From the NCBI GenBank assembly GCA_029964075.1, contig CM057135.1, positions 21,974,863-22,038,862 on the forward strand: DNA of 64,000 bases. The letters run 5' to 3'. Positions 10,920-22,335 of the stretch are shown piece by piece. This DNA is from Patiria pectinifera (lineage: Eukaryota; Echinodermata; Asteroidea; Valvatida; Asterinidae). Made by a program: the position numbers and the translations under genes. The stretch's first letter is position 1. Each line of letters begins with the position of its first letter. The notes below the pieces were generated by a model. The model was not told the DNA's origin. It made no database searches and saw nothing but the letters and a program-made list of their open reading frames with translations.

Positions 10920-11480
10920 TCAAGCCTGATCGATGTTTAATGTGTAATCGTACTCCCCAATGACTTCCAACCACCTAGCCAACTGACCTTCTGGGTTGCG
11001 AAAGTTGAAAAGCCATCGCAAGGAGGCAGTATGATCGGTTCGGATAATTATCTTCCGCCCGTACAAATACTGCTTGAATGGTCGAATTGTTGAATTTGGA
11101 AAGGGTTCTGCTCGCATATGAAATCACCCTTTCAGTCCCGTCTTGAGTTTGTGAGAGCACGCCTAATTCCATCCCCACTAACATCAGTGTCCAGTATATA
11201 CTGGCCCTCAAGCTTGGGGTAGGCTAATATTGGTTCCCCTTGCAGACACCTCTTGAGGGTCTCAAACGACCTCTCACAATCTAAGTCCCACATGCGCCGG
11301 TAATAAGGCCAGTCCCGCAAACTTCTAACCTCTTTGACGTAATACCAGGCGTTGGGCAGTCTCGAAAGGACTTAGTTTTGTCTGGAACAGTGGCAATGCC
11401 ACGTTCCGATACCACACGACCTAAATATTTTTTGCTGGTTTTAGTTTCAGTTTGCCTTTTTTGAAGCAACTGAACACTTC
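10920..11480 (-). pseudogene. Gypsy RNase H and connection region, broken
   Basis: Minus-strand fragments include SERGIATVPDKTKSFRDCPTP (palm-connection, near 11410-11350), CERSFETLKRCLQGEPILAY (near 11285-11225), GTERVISYASRTLSKF and GRKIIIRTDHTASLRWLFNF (RNase H). These appear in the standard order but in three frames. The domain would degrade the RNA of the RNA-DNA hybrid. The copy is defective. Confidence 0.75.
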
Positions 11481-11485
11481 TTTTA

Positions 11486-12015
11486 TGCGGGGCCGCCCGA
11501 TAATCTGAAGGTCCAATAGTCCAAAGTTTCTTTAGTCCAAGTGTTCGATAGTCCAAAATCACAACATTTCCATAAGAGGGGGTTCGTTAGTCAGAAAATG
11601 AAATAAGGTTCGTTAATCCACACATTTGATGCAATAGTCCGAAGGTTCATTAATCCGAAAGTTCATTAGTCCGAAGGTTCACCCTATCCGAAGGTTCGGT
11701 AGTCCGAATTTAGAATGAGGTTAATCAGTCCGAAGGTTCAATAGTCCGAAACGAAAATAAGGTTAAATTGTCCGAAGGTTTATTATTCCGAATTAACAAT
11801 AAGGTTCGATAGTCCGAAAAGACTATAAGATCCGATAGTCAAAATCAACAGTAAGGTCCAATAGTCTGAAGTGTCATACTGACGAACCTTATTGCCCATT
11901 CGGACTATCGAACCGTATTCTTAATTTGGACAATCGAACCTTATTTTCAATTCGGACTATCGAACATCATCGTCTTTTCGGACTATCGAACCTTCGGACT
12001 AAAGGGCTGTAACCC
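11486..12015. mobile_element. Foldback element, copy 2, inside gypsy pol
   Basis: This copy has the same architecture as 5940-6616: direct TTCGATAGTCCGAA units on the left and inverted TTCGGACTATCGAA units on the right. TTTTA flanks it at 11481-11485 and 12016-12020. Taking out the element and one TTTTA brings the two halves of the gypsy reverse transcriptase region next to each other in the expected order. This proves insertion after the gypsy copy. The left end (TGCGGGGCCGCCCG) is more diverged than the right end. Confidence 0.85.
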
Positions 12016-12020
12016 TTTTA

Positions 12021-12719
12021 GGCGATCCAATTCCTCGGTGACTGTTTTCCCATACACGATCACATCATCGAGGCACACAAGCAGTGTTTGCCGCTGCAAC
12101 CCTGCAACTACTCTTTCCATTTACTTTTCAAATGTTGCCAAGGCATTACTGAGCCAAAAGGGCATTACTTTCCAAATGTACAAGCCTTCTCTTACCACAT
12201 TATGCAGTCTTTTGTTTCACTTCGTCATCAAGCTCAACCTGCCAATATCCGAAGGATGGTCTAATATGGAGAACCATTTCGCTCCGGATAGGGCATCTAG
12301 GGAGTCATTTATCCTTGGAACAGGATATGCATCATTTATCGTAACTGAGTTTAGCCTTCGATAATCCGCACAAAAACTTTTTGTGCCATATTTTTTTTAG
12401 CAACAAGAACCACATTCGAAGCCCATGGGCCTTCAGATGGTACCATGATTCCTCTTTCTACAAGACATTCTACCTGTCGGAATATTCTTTGTTGATTGCA
12501 TTCATGTTGTCTTCGCAACCGCGGCTTCATAGATTGGGTACTACCCGTATCGATGGTGTGGTTGACCAGGTTGGTCTGACCTAGATCAATTTTACCCTTG
12601 AAGAATATATCAACAAACTCAATTAGGAGTCTCTTGACCTCGTCATGATAAGGAGGCTCTAAATTCTCAACGCTTCTGTTGTAGTGTTCTTTGAAATGTT
12701 GTGGGACCTGCACTCCCAT
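12021..12719 (-). pseudogene. Gypsy reverse transcriptase, broken
   Basis: The first part on the minus strand contains KGKIDLGQTNLVNHTIDTG and CLVERGIMVPSEGPWASNVV, typical of the start of gypsy reverse transcriptase. Further on, RLNSVTINDAYPVPRIND and LVCLDDVIVYGK are readable; the latter has the catalytic DD in an LDD context. At least one stop and one frame change lie between them. The foldback element at 11486-12015 cuts off the thumb region. Confidence 0.8.
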
Positions 12720-12972
12720 GGCAGAGTTCTGCTTGCATTCAGTTTTTGTCTCTTTTCTTTACTTCTGTGAGGACTCCATCAGTAAGTAGTCCCACAGCGG
12801 TGAACCCGTTTGCTGCTACATAGGTTTAGTCCAACTGTGTCTTGGTCAGTCCTTACAAGTGTTCTAGCTAACACCAGACCTCTTTGGCCAAGCTCTCCAC
12901 CATATTGGCTATATTATTCCAATTTTGGCAATCCAACCTTGGTTCGACTTTACATGCCCCGGCACTATAGCC

Positions 12973-13595
12973 TCATGCTGAGGTTGTATAGTAGTGGTGG
13001 TGTCCAACACCTATCCGATAATAGAACGAGGACCCAACTCGATCTATACAATGGATCTTTTCACCATGGATGTGTGAGGATAAATCATTAAGATCTAATA
13101 CGCCTCCAGTCGGGAGAAGATAGTCCATGCCCAGAATTCGTGGGATCGGCAAATCGGTCACTATTGCCTAAACAAGAGCAACTGTGTGGCCAGCCTCTAT
13201 GTCAACTTCAACTGTGCCCATTGTGTTACCCATAAGGCTACCTCAAGCCTTACAAGCTTGAATATGACTTGTGTTTAACTTGGGACGTTTTTCCATAGGG
13301 ATCTGAGAGTAAACAGACTTCGGTATAAATTGTCAGCCGACCCTGTATTTACCATAAATTGTACACCCCCTACATATAATTCTTCTTTGGGTTCCTCTAG
13401 AGGAACCAAGTTTGTTTCCCGTTTTTCTAACTCTGGTTTGGATTCTGTCCTCTCTTGCAGACAACTGGTTGAACCATTTTCCTGGAGTAGCCGTCTTTCC
13501 ATGAGTCCCGTGGTAGACCGCCCTTTAATTCCCCACGATTTCTCGGGGAGGGGTACTTCGTTGCAAAATGCCTCCATCATCCGCAAATGTAACAA
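12973..13595 (-). pseudogene. Gypsy protease region, broken
   Basis: VGGVQFMVNTGSADNLY (near 13370) sits where gypsy proteases carry the catalytic Asp in a D-[ST]-G motif; here it reads NTG, so the catalytic Asp is absent. IPRILGMDYLLPTGGVLDL (near 13145-13085) matches the conserved end of retroviral-type proteases. The two parts are in different frames. Confidence 0.6.
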
Positions 13596-13916
13596 GAGTC
13601 AACACCTCCGATTGTGTAGTGTCTCTAATCGGTTAAGCGCCTCACTCACAGCTTGGAATGTATTCTCATCTGAGCGAAATGCTTGTTTAGCTGGTCCCAA
13701 CTATATGGGTTTTCCTTGTTTTCACTCGCTCTACAGTATTTGGGTTTTCCTGGCGATAGATCTCTCTCAGCTTTTATTCGCTCAAAGTTTTCTGTTGCCA
13801 ATGCAGCTCTGATTGATTAGTCAAGAGTTTGGGGTCTCGCCCTAAATAAGCCCTCTCAGATTGACTGCAAATTAATTGCATCGGCAAACCGTGCGAGACG
13901 GTTCCTTCCACTTTCA

Positions 13917-14716
13917 TCAAATCCAGGATAGGTTAGGGTTACTAGCTCCCTCATTGCGTGCCCCTACTCTCTCAGAGATTCTTTCTGACCCTGTTTGCGC
14001 GTTCGCAGTTCCATTAGGAAAGTTTCGGCCATTTTGCCCTAGCCTGAATTGCGCTTCGAGTAAGTCTATCAATTCCTTATACTGGAGTTGTTTGCTTTCT
14101 CGGTTACATCGCCCTAGCACTTTCAGTGCTGATCCTTTTAAGCAACTTGCTAAAAATACACCTGATTGTGCATTGCTCCAGCCATTCGCTGTTGCACATG
14201 CTTCAAAGTGCTGACGAAAGTATTTCTATGGACTCTTTCCGTCAAATCTACCCTGCATTATATTCGGCCGACCACTACGTCCGGTCATTGGATGCAATCC
14301 AATTTCATATCTTTGTCCTGTCTGTACAGGCTCTTGAGACTACGGGACGAGGTGTAGCGGTCACAGGCCCTCCATAACCTTTAACCTGAGGACCTCTTAT
14401 AGCCACACGGTTTTGATCCTTTTGTCTGTCTTTGCTACTACATCACGTAACTGTGTTGGTTGTTAGGGGCACCGTAGGACTGATACCAGTCGCATACTCC
14501 GACGTTTGGACATTCAACCCCCCCATTAAATCTTTGAATTTCACATCCGGATCATCCTGCACCTCCGGGAGGTGCAATCCAGGCATTTCAACATTATTCC
14601 AATGTATAATCAGTTTGTCAACTTTGTTCGGCGGGACTTTCGTATTCAACGCCAAGCGTGTATCGGAGCTGCTCTTCCTGCAGCTGAATTTCTTTTTCCA
14701 GCTCATCTAATCTCAT
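13917..14716 (-). pseudogene. Gypsy gag fragments
   Basis: A minus-strand ATG at about 14716 starts a short Glu-rich coiled-coil-like peptide (RLDELEKEIQLQEEQL) ending within about 100 bases. Further on, ALKVLGRCNRESKQLQYKEL and LLEAQFRLGQNGRNF (near 14130-14040) fit the C-terminal part of a gypsy capsid. No CCHC knuckle was identified. The assignment depends on position upstream of the protease. Confidence 0.5.
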
Positions 14717-14839
14717 TGGTTGAAATTTGGGGCGGTTCCGTGGGGAGGAACACCACTCTCACCTCCGGAGGTAATACCCAAACCTGATATGACCTCTCTG
14801 GAGGTCATGTGGTCCTCCATAATATCACAAGCCCCCTTT

Positions 14840-15590
14840 TATTTCGTCGTTTGCTCACGAAGTGACAAAAACCTCGAAAATCGATAATTATTCGATTCTG
14901 AGTTTTACTAGCCATTTTATTGAAGTTGTCTCAAGGAACAATTTGACCAAGTTTCAAGGCAAAATTGTGTTTATTTTCTTAATTATTGTAAACAAACAAT
15001 TGACAAAAGGCCTGAAATCAGTGATTTTCATTTTTACGAAGTGTAAAATGTTCTCACGAAGTGACAAAAAGTCACCTCGTGAACAGGGCCGGAGGAATTA
15101 TACATTGGTCTACACGCGGCAGGATGAGAGCATACACGCGCGCGCGAACGATGTTGAATAAGAACAGACGCGCGCGCCCTCAATTGTTGTGACGCGCAAA
15201 AGTAAAAAGTTTGTTGCGTCGAAAAAAGTACAAATAAGTAAAGCCTCCGCGATTCATGATCCCACGAAGTGACAAAAACTGTGTACAAAGTAATTGGCAA
15301 AATATGGGAGTCAAAAAATTGACGTTCTCGCGAAGTGCAAAAAAAAGTTTTATTAATGAATTACTGTTAATGAATTACTGTTAAATTACGAACTATTTTT
15401 AACCAACAACTATGAATCAACAAAGAGCAAATCATATCCTATCAGAAATGCAAAAAAATCCGAATTTTGTTACTGCAAAGTGGTCGAAAATGTCTTTTGA
15501 AAAAATGAATAACTTCAAATGAGATTGTCTCAGGATGAACTTTTGTCAAATTTGGAGGTTTTTATCACTTCGTGAGCAAAGCGAAGATTT
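14840..15590. mobile_element. MITE with CACGAAGTGACA motifs
   Basis: TTTGCTCACGAAGTGACAAAAACC near the left end is matched in reverse complement near 15555-15582 (GGTTTTTATCACTTCGTGAGC). Additional internal CACGAAGTGACA motifs lie near 15054, 15074 (partial) and 15264. The middle holds a CG-rich stretch with CGCGCG runs. No coding frame and no clear target duplication were found. It shares the CTTCGTG core with 2732-3395 and 21863-22335. Confidence 0.6.
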
Positions 15591-16835
15591 GTACACACAA
15601 CTGCAAAATGATTCTCAAATAATACACACTATGTGGCACCTCCGGTGGAGGTACAGTGAGGTGCTCACACTCGGAAGAGGTAAGCAAACACGACCAAAAA
15701 AACTTACAACTACTTTTTTACCAATTCTAAATTTTTCCCTACAAGAATCCCACTTCTAACACCATTTCTGGCGTTTTTCCTCAAAACAATGTTTCAACAA
15801 AATAATTTATTGAGTTGCGCACGGGAGCGGCTCCGCACGCGGTGGGGATTATATATGGGCGGCGGGTACACAACAACCCGGGGGTGGGTCCTTTTGGGGA
15901 AAATATATCCCCACTTGCAGGCAAACCCTATTGGACAAGCAAGTAATTGATAATCGGAAACAAAATATAACTTGTACTACTCAATGCATCATGTAATTTG
16001 CACCAAATGAACCGGAGGTACTTGTACCTCCAAGCACTTTTACACTCTAAAAACTGAAGTGTTGAATTTTTACATTTTCAGTGTTACTACCAAAACAATA
16101 TTTCAAATGTTGCAAAAGGTTATTCCAACTCTTAGTAATGCTAAAGTTAACCAACTTCAAGATGTGACTTTTCACATTTTAAAATTGTTGTGAGCTTTCC
16201 TTCATAGACGCATGCCCAGTAATGGATAAGGCGACTGAGCATTTTGATTGGATAGTGATTTTAGCGCGCCACGCGCGCGCACTAGATTTTTTTTTCCGTC
16301 CGAGCTCCAATATGGCGTTGCGTTCTTCATAAAATTTTGTCCTTCATCGACCAACATCGCCGACCATCATGATATAACCAGCTGAGTAAAGGTGACATTT
16401 TTTTATACTGAGATATTAGCGTAGGAACACTGCACATTTTGATGTTAAAACTACTTAAATATCGTACGAAATTGACGGATAATTTTAGACCTTAGTTGTA
16501 ACAGATGCGTGTCGCTATACATTGTACGTATACGTAAATACCTTCCTTTTTATTTGCGTGATGTACATGTATCGATGATGTAAGTACGTATCTTTCAATC
16601 GACAGAAGTATGGCCAATATTTAATCTTTACAATCCCAGTTATGTGTACATGTATTTTCATATGAGGACAATGTATTGGTACATCAGGCAAATCCAATCC
16701 ACGTATGAACGTACGAACATGTATAGCGAATCTCATCTGTTATAGGGTCTAAACGTATCTGTTAATTTCGAACGATATGAAAGCAGAATTTAAATAAAAA
16801 TGTGCAGTGTTCCACGATATATATATCGGGATACT
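15591..16835. other. Unassigned sequence with ACCTCCGGAGGT-type motifs
   Basis: Short CCTCCGG/CCGGAGG motifs recur near 14760, 15640 and 16010. No exon or element boundary could be fixed. Confidence 0.3.
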
Positions 16836-16837
16836 TA

Positions 16838-17013
16838 ATAATGACATATCTCATAATTACGACTTAGTATTAAGTCGTAATTACAAGTAAGGATATCTCA
16901 TAAATATGACATTTCTTAGTCATAATTACGAGATATGTCATAATTATGAGATATGTCATAATTATGATTTACTGATTTAACAATTACTAAATACTAAGTC
17001 ATAATTATGAGAA
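16838..17013. repeat. AT-rich repeat of CATAATTATGAGATATGT units
   Basis: Several near-copies of CATAATTATGAGATATGT stand in tandem. A perfect 13-bp inverted repeat (TAATTACGACTTA at 16854-16866 and TAAGTCGTAATTA at 16871-16883, 4-base loop) lies at the left side. Confidence 0.6.
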
Positions 17014-17059
17014 ATAAGTCGGCGTACGCGTAACCAAGCTCCTTAGCAACTTAAAAATA

Positions 17060-17345
17060 CTCGCTATGAATTTGGCTTCAGTAAGCGCCCAACTATGTGG
17101 TTTGTGCATGCAGTGCAACAATGCCAATGTGCCGAATTCCGCGCCGCACACTAAAAGAGCCCAACGCGCAACAACGCTTTCGGTGGTACCCTGTACCGCG
17201 GAGCACTCATGCTTGCGCGCTATGTACATTTATGTGCGCAGCTAAAAACGCCCGATGAAGATCAGCTGTCTGAATTCGGGAGAATCGCCGCGCGAGAGGT
17301 AAATCATGAAAATGTTTACCAATCTGCGCTACAATACTACGTGTG
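17060..17345. repeat. Diverged dispersed repeat (relative of about 7260-8515)
   Basis: Blocks AATTCCGCGCCG, AGCTAAAAACGC and TCATGAAAATG occur in the same order as in the 7260-8515 region. The spacing differs, so indels or other insertions separate the copies. Confidence 0.35.
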
Positions 17346-19422
17346 TAAATCGCCAGTCACTATCAGTGTTTATCTCCCCCAAGAACAAAGGTTGTTTCAC
17401 CACCTACATTATGTGCTGGTACGGCTATAATAAGTTTCTCTGATTGATATCTCTAGTTTGTTTCTTCCCCATTAATTGAACAAAACTTAAAAGCTGGAAA
17501 ATAAATGATTGAATTTGACCAAGTTCTTCAATTCCAACCCATTTGTAAAAAATAATGACTCGTATTGAATAAAAGACAACATGTTAGCCAACTTAAAGTA
17601 CAACAGCAATTCTATTTATTTTCAAACAATTCTTGCACAGAAAACAAGTCGAATCAAATGTTTAATCTAGGTTGCAATTCCATGAAATTCTTTAAAACTG
17701 CAAGCATCGCAAACTTTGTCGCATCTAAATACAAGCACGAAAGTGAAAAGTTAGATTCTTCTTGTGTTTCTAAATGTAAGCCTATGTAGACATTATTGAT
17801 TGTAACATTTGGACGCGATGATGGAATACGGGCAGTATACATGCCTGTCTACTGATTAGCGTGGTTGTTAATGTTGAAATATCGAACTGTTACTGTATCT
17901 TTGAATTTTAGTTTGGTGCTTTCAATTTGAATGTTACAACTGTGCTCAAGGTTTGTATGTTAAGAGTATGTCCACGAAAGGACCATGCAGACCGTGACAA
18001 GGTGGGGGTCGGCGGTTTTGGTTAAAATTTGGGGGGTAGGTGGGTCATAGGTAGCCTTGAGGTTGTACAAAATATTTGGCCAAACTGACCTCCGTAGCAG
18101 AAAAAAGAGCCAAAAATGTGTGTGTTTTTTGTGAAAAAATTGTGATTCTTATGATTTTGGGTTACAAAAGTTTAAACGCTTGCTGCTGAACAGGGGAAAG
18201 CAGTAGAGCAATGAAATTTGCAAGGTCTTGAGGTTATATCCTGACCTAAACCAGGAATTCAAAATTTAGAAAAAAATTGCTCTGAGGAGGCAACGACACT
18301 AAGGGTACCCCCAAAGTTGAGTCATAGAAAAAGCGATCTTTAATTTGCCGTAGCGTCATTAGTGCAGGTCTTTGAACAATGACACTCAGGTGAAAGAGAG
18401 TTCTTATCATGGTCTTTAAGTATCAATAATAAAAACATTGTCAGCAGTTTTTAGGATGAAATGGCAGGAGCCTGTTTTACCCCTATTTTTCACAAGTAAA
18501 GGGACAGGGGAGGGGCATAGAGTGCCCCCCCCCCCTCTTTTCTGTATTTTCAAAAGTCGACAACCAATTTTCATGAAATTTGCCAACAAGTTTTATTTTT
18601 TTCAAGTTGTAAATAATGACTTCAAATTTTGGGGTTTTTTAATCTTCAATAGAGGGCGTTTTTAATGTTTTTTGCACCTTTTTGGTAAAAAAAAATGACC
18701 AAATAGTTTTTTTTGCTTGAATGTTATGAAAATTGGCAAACGTGTACATTTTTTTCATGATCACTATAATTCAAACCTATTTTAATACTGGAGACGCCAT
18801 TAGGGGTGCTATTATCCCTTAATTTATCCCATTTTTAGGGAGGGGGTTCACTTTAAATCAATATGGCCGCCACCTTTCAGAGTCCAGGATGGAATGTAGA
18901 TACCCTGCCCGATTTGTGGCAGAGGGAGTCCCCACAAATGTTCCTATACTCAACACACACTTGTCTTTTTGTTAACAGAAGTATCCCCCAATAATCCTCT
19001 AAAGAATTCCTGAGATTACCAGAACGCAATGAAGACACAATGGGGTGTGGGGGGGGGGGGTACACCCTGCCACATATCGTGCACCAAATGTGGGAATGAT
19101 GAGGCTTGGATGACAATTCTGATATTTTTTTGGCATGTTAATGCAACCCGGAAAATTAATAACCTTGGAAAATAATAAATTGAATGAGAAAAACGCTAAA
19201 TGCTGGGGTACTCGCTGTCAAAAATAAGGTAGACCTAGATGGGGTTCCTACAAGTAGAGAGGAATTTGAATAAATAGAAACAATGACAAACAAATACTTG
19301 GAAAGACAACACAAATTTGAAGAAAACCATTCAAAAAAACCAATAATCAAAAAGGATCCAAATTAACTTTTCCCCAAACCTTAAACCTGTTATCCCCTGT
19401 CAAATCAAAAATGGTAGTACTA

Positions 19423-19613
19423 CAGTCTACTTTTGTTATAAAGAGCACTTTTATAAAGATCGACGACTTCTGCTTATAAAGAGCAAATTTTGAGGTCTCA
19501 AATCTCTAGTTCTGTTTGTGTTTCTTTGTTTCGCTGTCCGTTTATAGCAACATTTCTGTTTAAAGAGGTAGTTTGGGCGGTCTCACCGACCTTGCTATAA
19601 CGAGAGTCAACTG
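19423..19613. mobile_element. pogo/Tigger-like MITE (191 bp, TA TSD)
   Basis: The element starts CAGTCTACTTTTGTTATAAAGAG and ends with the inverse CTATAACGAGAGTCAACTG, flanked on both sides by TA (19421-19422 and 19614-19615). CAGT..ACTCTCGTTATA termini and TA duplication are typical of pogo/Tigger elements of the Tc1/mariner superfamily. There is no coding capacity. It is nested in the TTAA-flanked element. Confidence 0.75.
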
Positions 19614-20457
19614 TACAAAACTAAATTGAATTTTCAACTTAAATGGAAGTTGAAAGAAGAAAACTGAACCAACACAGTATCAAAATAGAATGACACATGG
19701 AACGACCTAACGATCAAACTCGAAAAAACAATTGAATATAAATCAAGAAAATCTTTTTCCTTCTTAAATTAATTCAAACTGAAACTACTAGACCCACATT
19801 GGATGTTTTTTCCAAAGATAGGAAAAAGCCAACTGTATAATCCATACAAAGTCTAACATTAAAAAACAAGAACAGTCACTGTCTTCCAATAACAAACCAT
19901 GATAACCCTTTGTTTAAACACAAAATATGTAAAGGAAGAGAACTTGGAACCACTACTGCAAAAATGTTGGTAAAAAAGGATGTAATAAAAAGGGGGGAAA
20001 TGAGAAATAAAAATAGTGGATTAAATTAAAAACATCCCATTGTTAAATAAAATGTATTTAATTTGACCCTCCAGTTACAGGCTGATTACATCAAATCTAA
20101 GATGGCTGCCGGATGTAGCGGCCATTTTGAATTTCTAAAAGGCATTAAACACCATCATGTGACTCATCACTATCTCTTTTCAGGGGGAAAAAAGGGAAAT
20201 TCTTTTTAAAATTGAATAAATTCACACAAAAAAAACATTTACAAAAGCATGTGACCAAAAGACCCTATTTAAATTTTGGAAAGTCCAAAAATTATGCGGT
20301 GATTAAATGCAGTCAATAAAAAAAATACAAGTAAAAAAAAGGTAGGGGGACCATTGTAGTTCTAGTAGCCTCCTATCGGTTAAAAAAGTACCAGTTTAAA
20401 TTTTGATTGCCCATTTTACCTAGGCAATCTCAATGCAATTCAGAGGAAGCAAACTTC

Positions 20458-21002
20458 TCACACTCTACGAAAATTTAAGCAAACACAGTTGGTATGTTGC
20501 CCAAGACTGGTCAAAATATCAACAGGATAAACAGTTGTTTCAAAATGTTGTATATTTCGTCCATCGACGTCGAACAAACCACATCGCAGGAGGATCAGTT
20601 TCCACTCGTCAGTCACATCATATGCAGCGACTTTCCACTTCTGCAAATGGCTCCGTATGTTTTTTTCTGTGCATCTACCCGATTAAGTTGCACTGTATTT
20701 AGTTCGCGCGGATAAGAGGGATTTACACCACATTCGATGGCTTTGCAATACTCAAAATTACTAAAATCACATTGCAGCCGCACAAACGGCATGTCCATGG
20801 CTGCCATTTTGACGGTGATGTAATGCGAGGGCGCCCTCTGTTGATACAGCGCGCTAACTGGGTGGGCGGCAACAGGACGTTTCCCTCCTACCGGATCAGT
20901 GCGCACCACCAAAGCTAGCCCACTCACCCACCCACTCAATAGGTGAAGTCTGCAAAATGTAGATTTTGTTACGCTCTTACAACAATTCCTGCAAAATGTC
21001 AA
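20458..21002 (-). CDS. Two short overlapping minus-strand frames, unknown
   Basis: The frame from 21002 contains a plausible internal start (MAAMDMPFVRLQCDFSNF near 20808), then KAIECGVNPSYPRELN and VQLNRVDAQKKTYGAICR. The frame from 20646 continues with KWKVAAYDVTDEWKLILL and LFDVDGRNIQHFETTVYP. They may be two frames of one broken gene, or exons. No catalytic motif is visible. Position inside the TTAA element suggests a relic of its gene, but that is a guess. Confidence 0.35.
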
Positions 21003-21862
21003 TTAAAGGCAACCAATTGCACTCGGAATTGTCTAGGGGGCTACGGTAGGTTTGGTTTTGAAAATTAGGAATGTTTCAACTTTGGCGACAGTGAGCAAAC
21101 GAAAAAAAGAAGAGCTGACAGTTTTTTTTTATTTTTTATTATTGTAGTCGGATATCTGAACTATATTTCCTCCAAGTTTGTTGACTCTCAGCCCTGCATT
21201 AATTAAGTTATGGTTTACCGCGTAAATGACTTCATTTCGTAATAGAGCTGATACGTGTTTTTCTGACGCCTATATCTCCGCAGTGAATGCTTGCATATCA
21301 AAGATTTGTATTCTATCGTTTAGAGGAGATTAAACCCTTTCTTTTGAAATGTAGGTCGACAGTAAGCGATTTTGTTTAAGGGAATAAGCGACGCTATAAC
21401 TTTACACCAGAAACAACTCAAATTTACTCCCCGGAAGTCACCCTTTTTTGCTCAAAATTGTCGGTGCCCCGTACTCGGCCACCGTGTGATTATTTATCGA
21501 GTTACTCCACCGAGTGGTATCGTCTCAGGTGGGGATCAAATGGCCAAGATTTGAACTTAATTCGCTGACCCCCCACCTTGTCGATTTTTCAAGATTTTCC
21601 ATGGTCTTCTCATGAACGCACACTTAAACATAATAATATAGTGACATTTCGAGACCGCTCGCACCTGCCCTCAAAAGAAATAGCTAATTCGTATACGGTT
21701 ACTCGGGATCAATTGTAATGTTTGAATTCAACCATTTACAGACGACATTGCAAAGGTCAATCATAATAGCTAGCAGTTCAATTGCCGAAAATCGGAAGCT
21801 TGTACATCTCCCTATAATCTTGTATAGGCCTATAGCAAGAAAACAAAATCGACGACAAAAAT

Positions 21863-22335
21863 GTAATTCGTCACCGTTTTCACGAAGAGGCAAATTTAGT
21901 ATTTCACTGTCTGAACAAACATTCGAGATAATCGCTTTAAAGTTGGCCTTTTATTTTCATTTGACAATTTTAAACTTAAAGATATATACCTGAAATATAT
22001 GCAAAATTTAGGCATCAGAGGAAAGAAGAGCTTCTAATCTTTTTAAATGTAGCAAACTTTGAGAAAAATAGGGTATTAGTTTTGCAGAATTAACCAATTT
22101 AGAGAGGTGGCTGTTCGTGAAAGCGAAAAAAAGAGACCAATTAGCAAATTCATTCGCCCCTTCGTGAAAACGTTTTATTGCACGCGCATGGAATTCGCCC
22201 CTTCGTGATATGCATGCAATTGTATTGCAATGTATTTATTTACTTCCTTTCATTAATACCATAGAGTGCGTGAATTTGCCCCTTCGTGAAAACGCAAAAC
22301 GAAACTTGTGGCGAATTCGCCCATTCGTTAATAAG
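21863..22335. repeat. Third repeat with CTTCGTGAAAACG cores
   Basis: GCCCCTTCGTGAAAACG-like motifs lie near 22158, 22197 and 22277 and in inverse near 21875-21895. ATTCGCC precedes several of them. Between them lies AT-rich noncoding sequence. The termini are unclear. Confidence 0.5.

Larger units (their letters stand above)
8778..14716 (-). mobile_element. Decayed Ty3/gypsy element (internal region)
   Basis: On the minus strand the order is gag fragment, protease, reverse transcriptase, RNase H, integrase and a post-integrase tail, the Ty3/gypsy order. The frame is broken many times and a foldback element splits the reverse transcriptase region. No matching pair of LTRs was found on either side by eye. 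The individual domains are listed separately. Confidence 0.8.
17964..21623. mobile_element. 3.7-kb inverted-repeat element with TTAA duplications
   Basis: TTAA occurs at 17960-17963 and 21624-21627. Reading inward from each, the ends align over about 70 bases with shared blocks GACCATG and GACAAGGTGGGGG followed by TC(G/A)GCG. TTAA targets are known for piggyBac and Kolobok superfamilies; the terminal bases do not identify either. The interior has no long transposase frame, only the short minus-strand frames near 20458-21002 and a nested pogo-like MITE. It is probably a decayed or non-autonomous copy. Confidence 0.6.

Noticed and set aside
18520..18536. Poly-C and poly-G runs (18520, 19050, 49730, 51717) as regulatory features
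   Set aside because: They are simple homopolymer tracts without associated gene structure.
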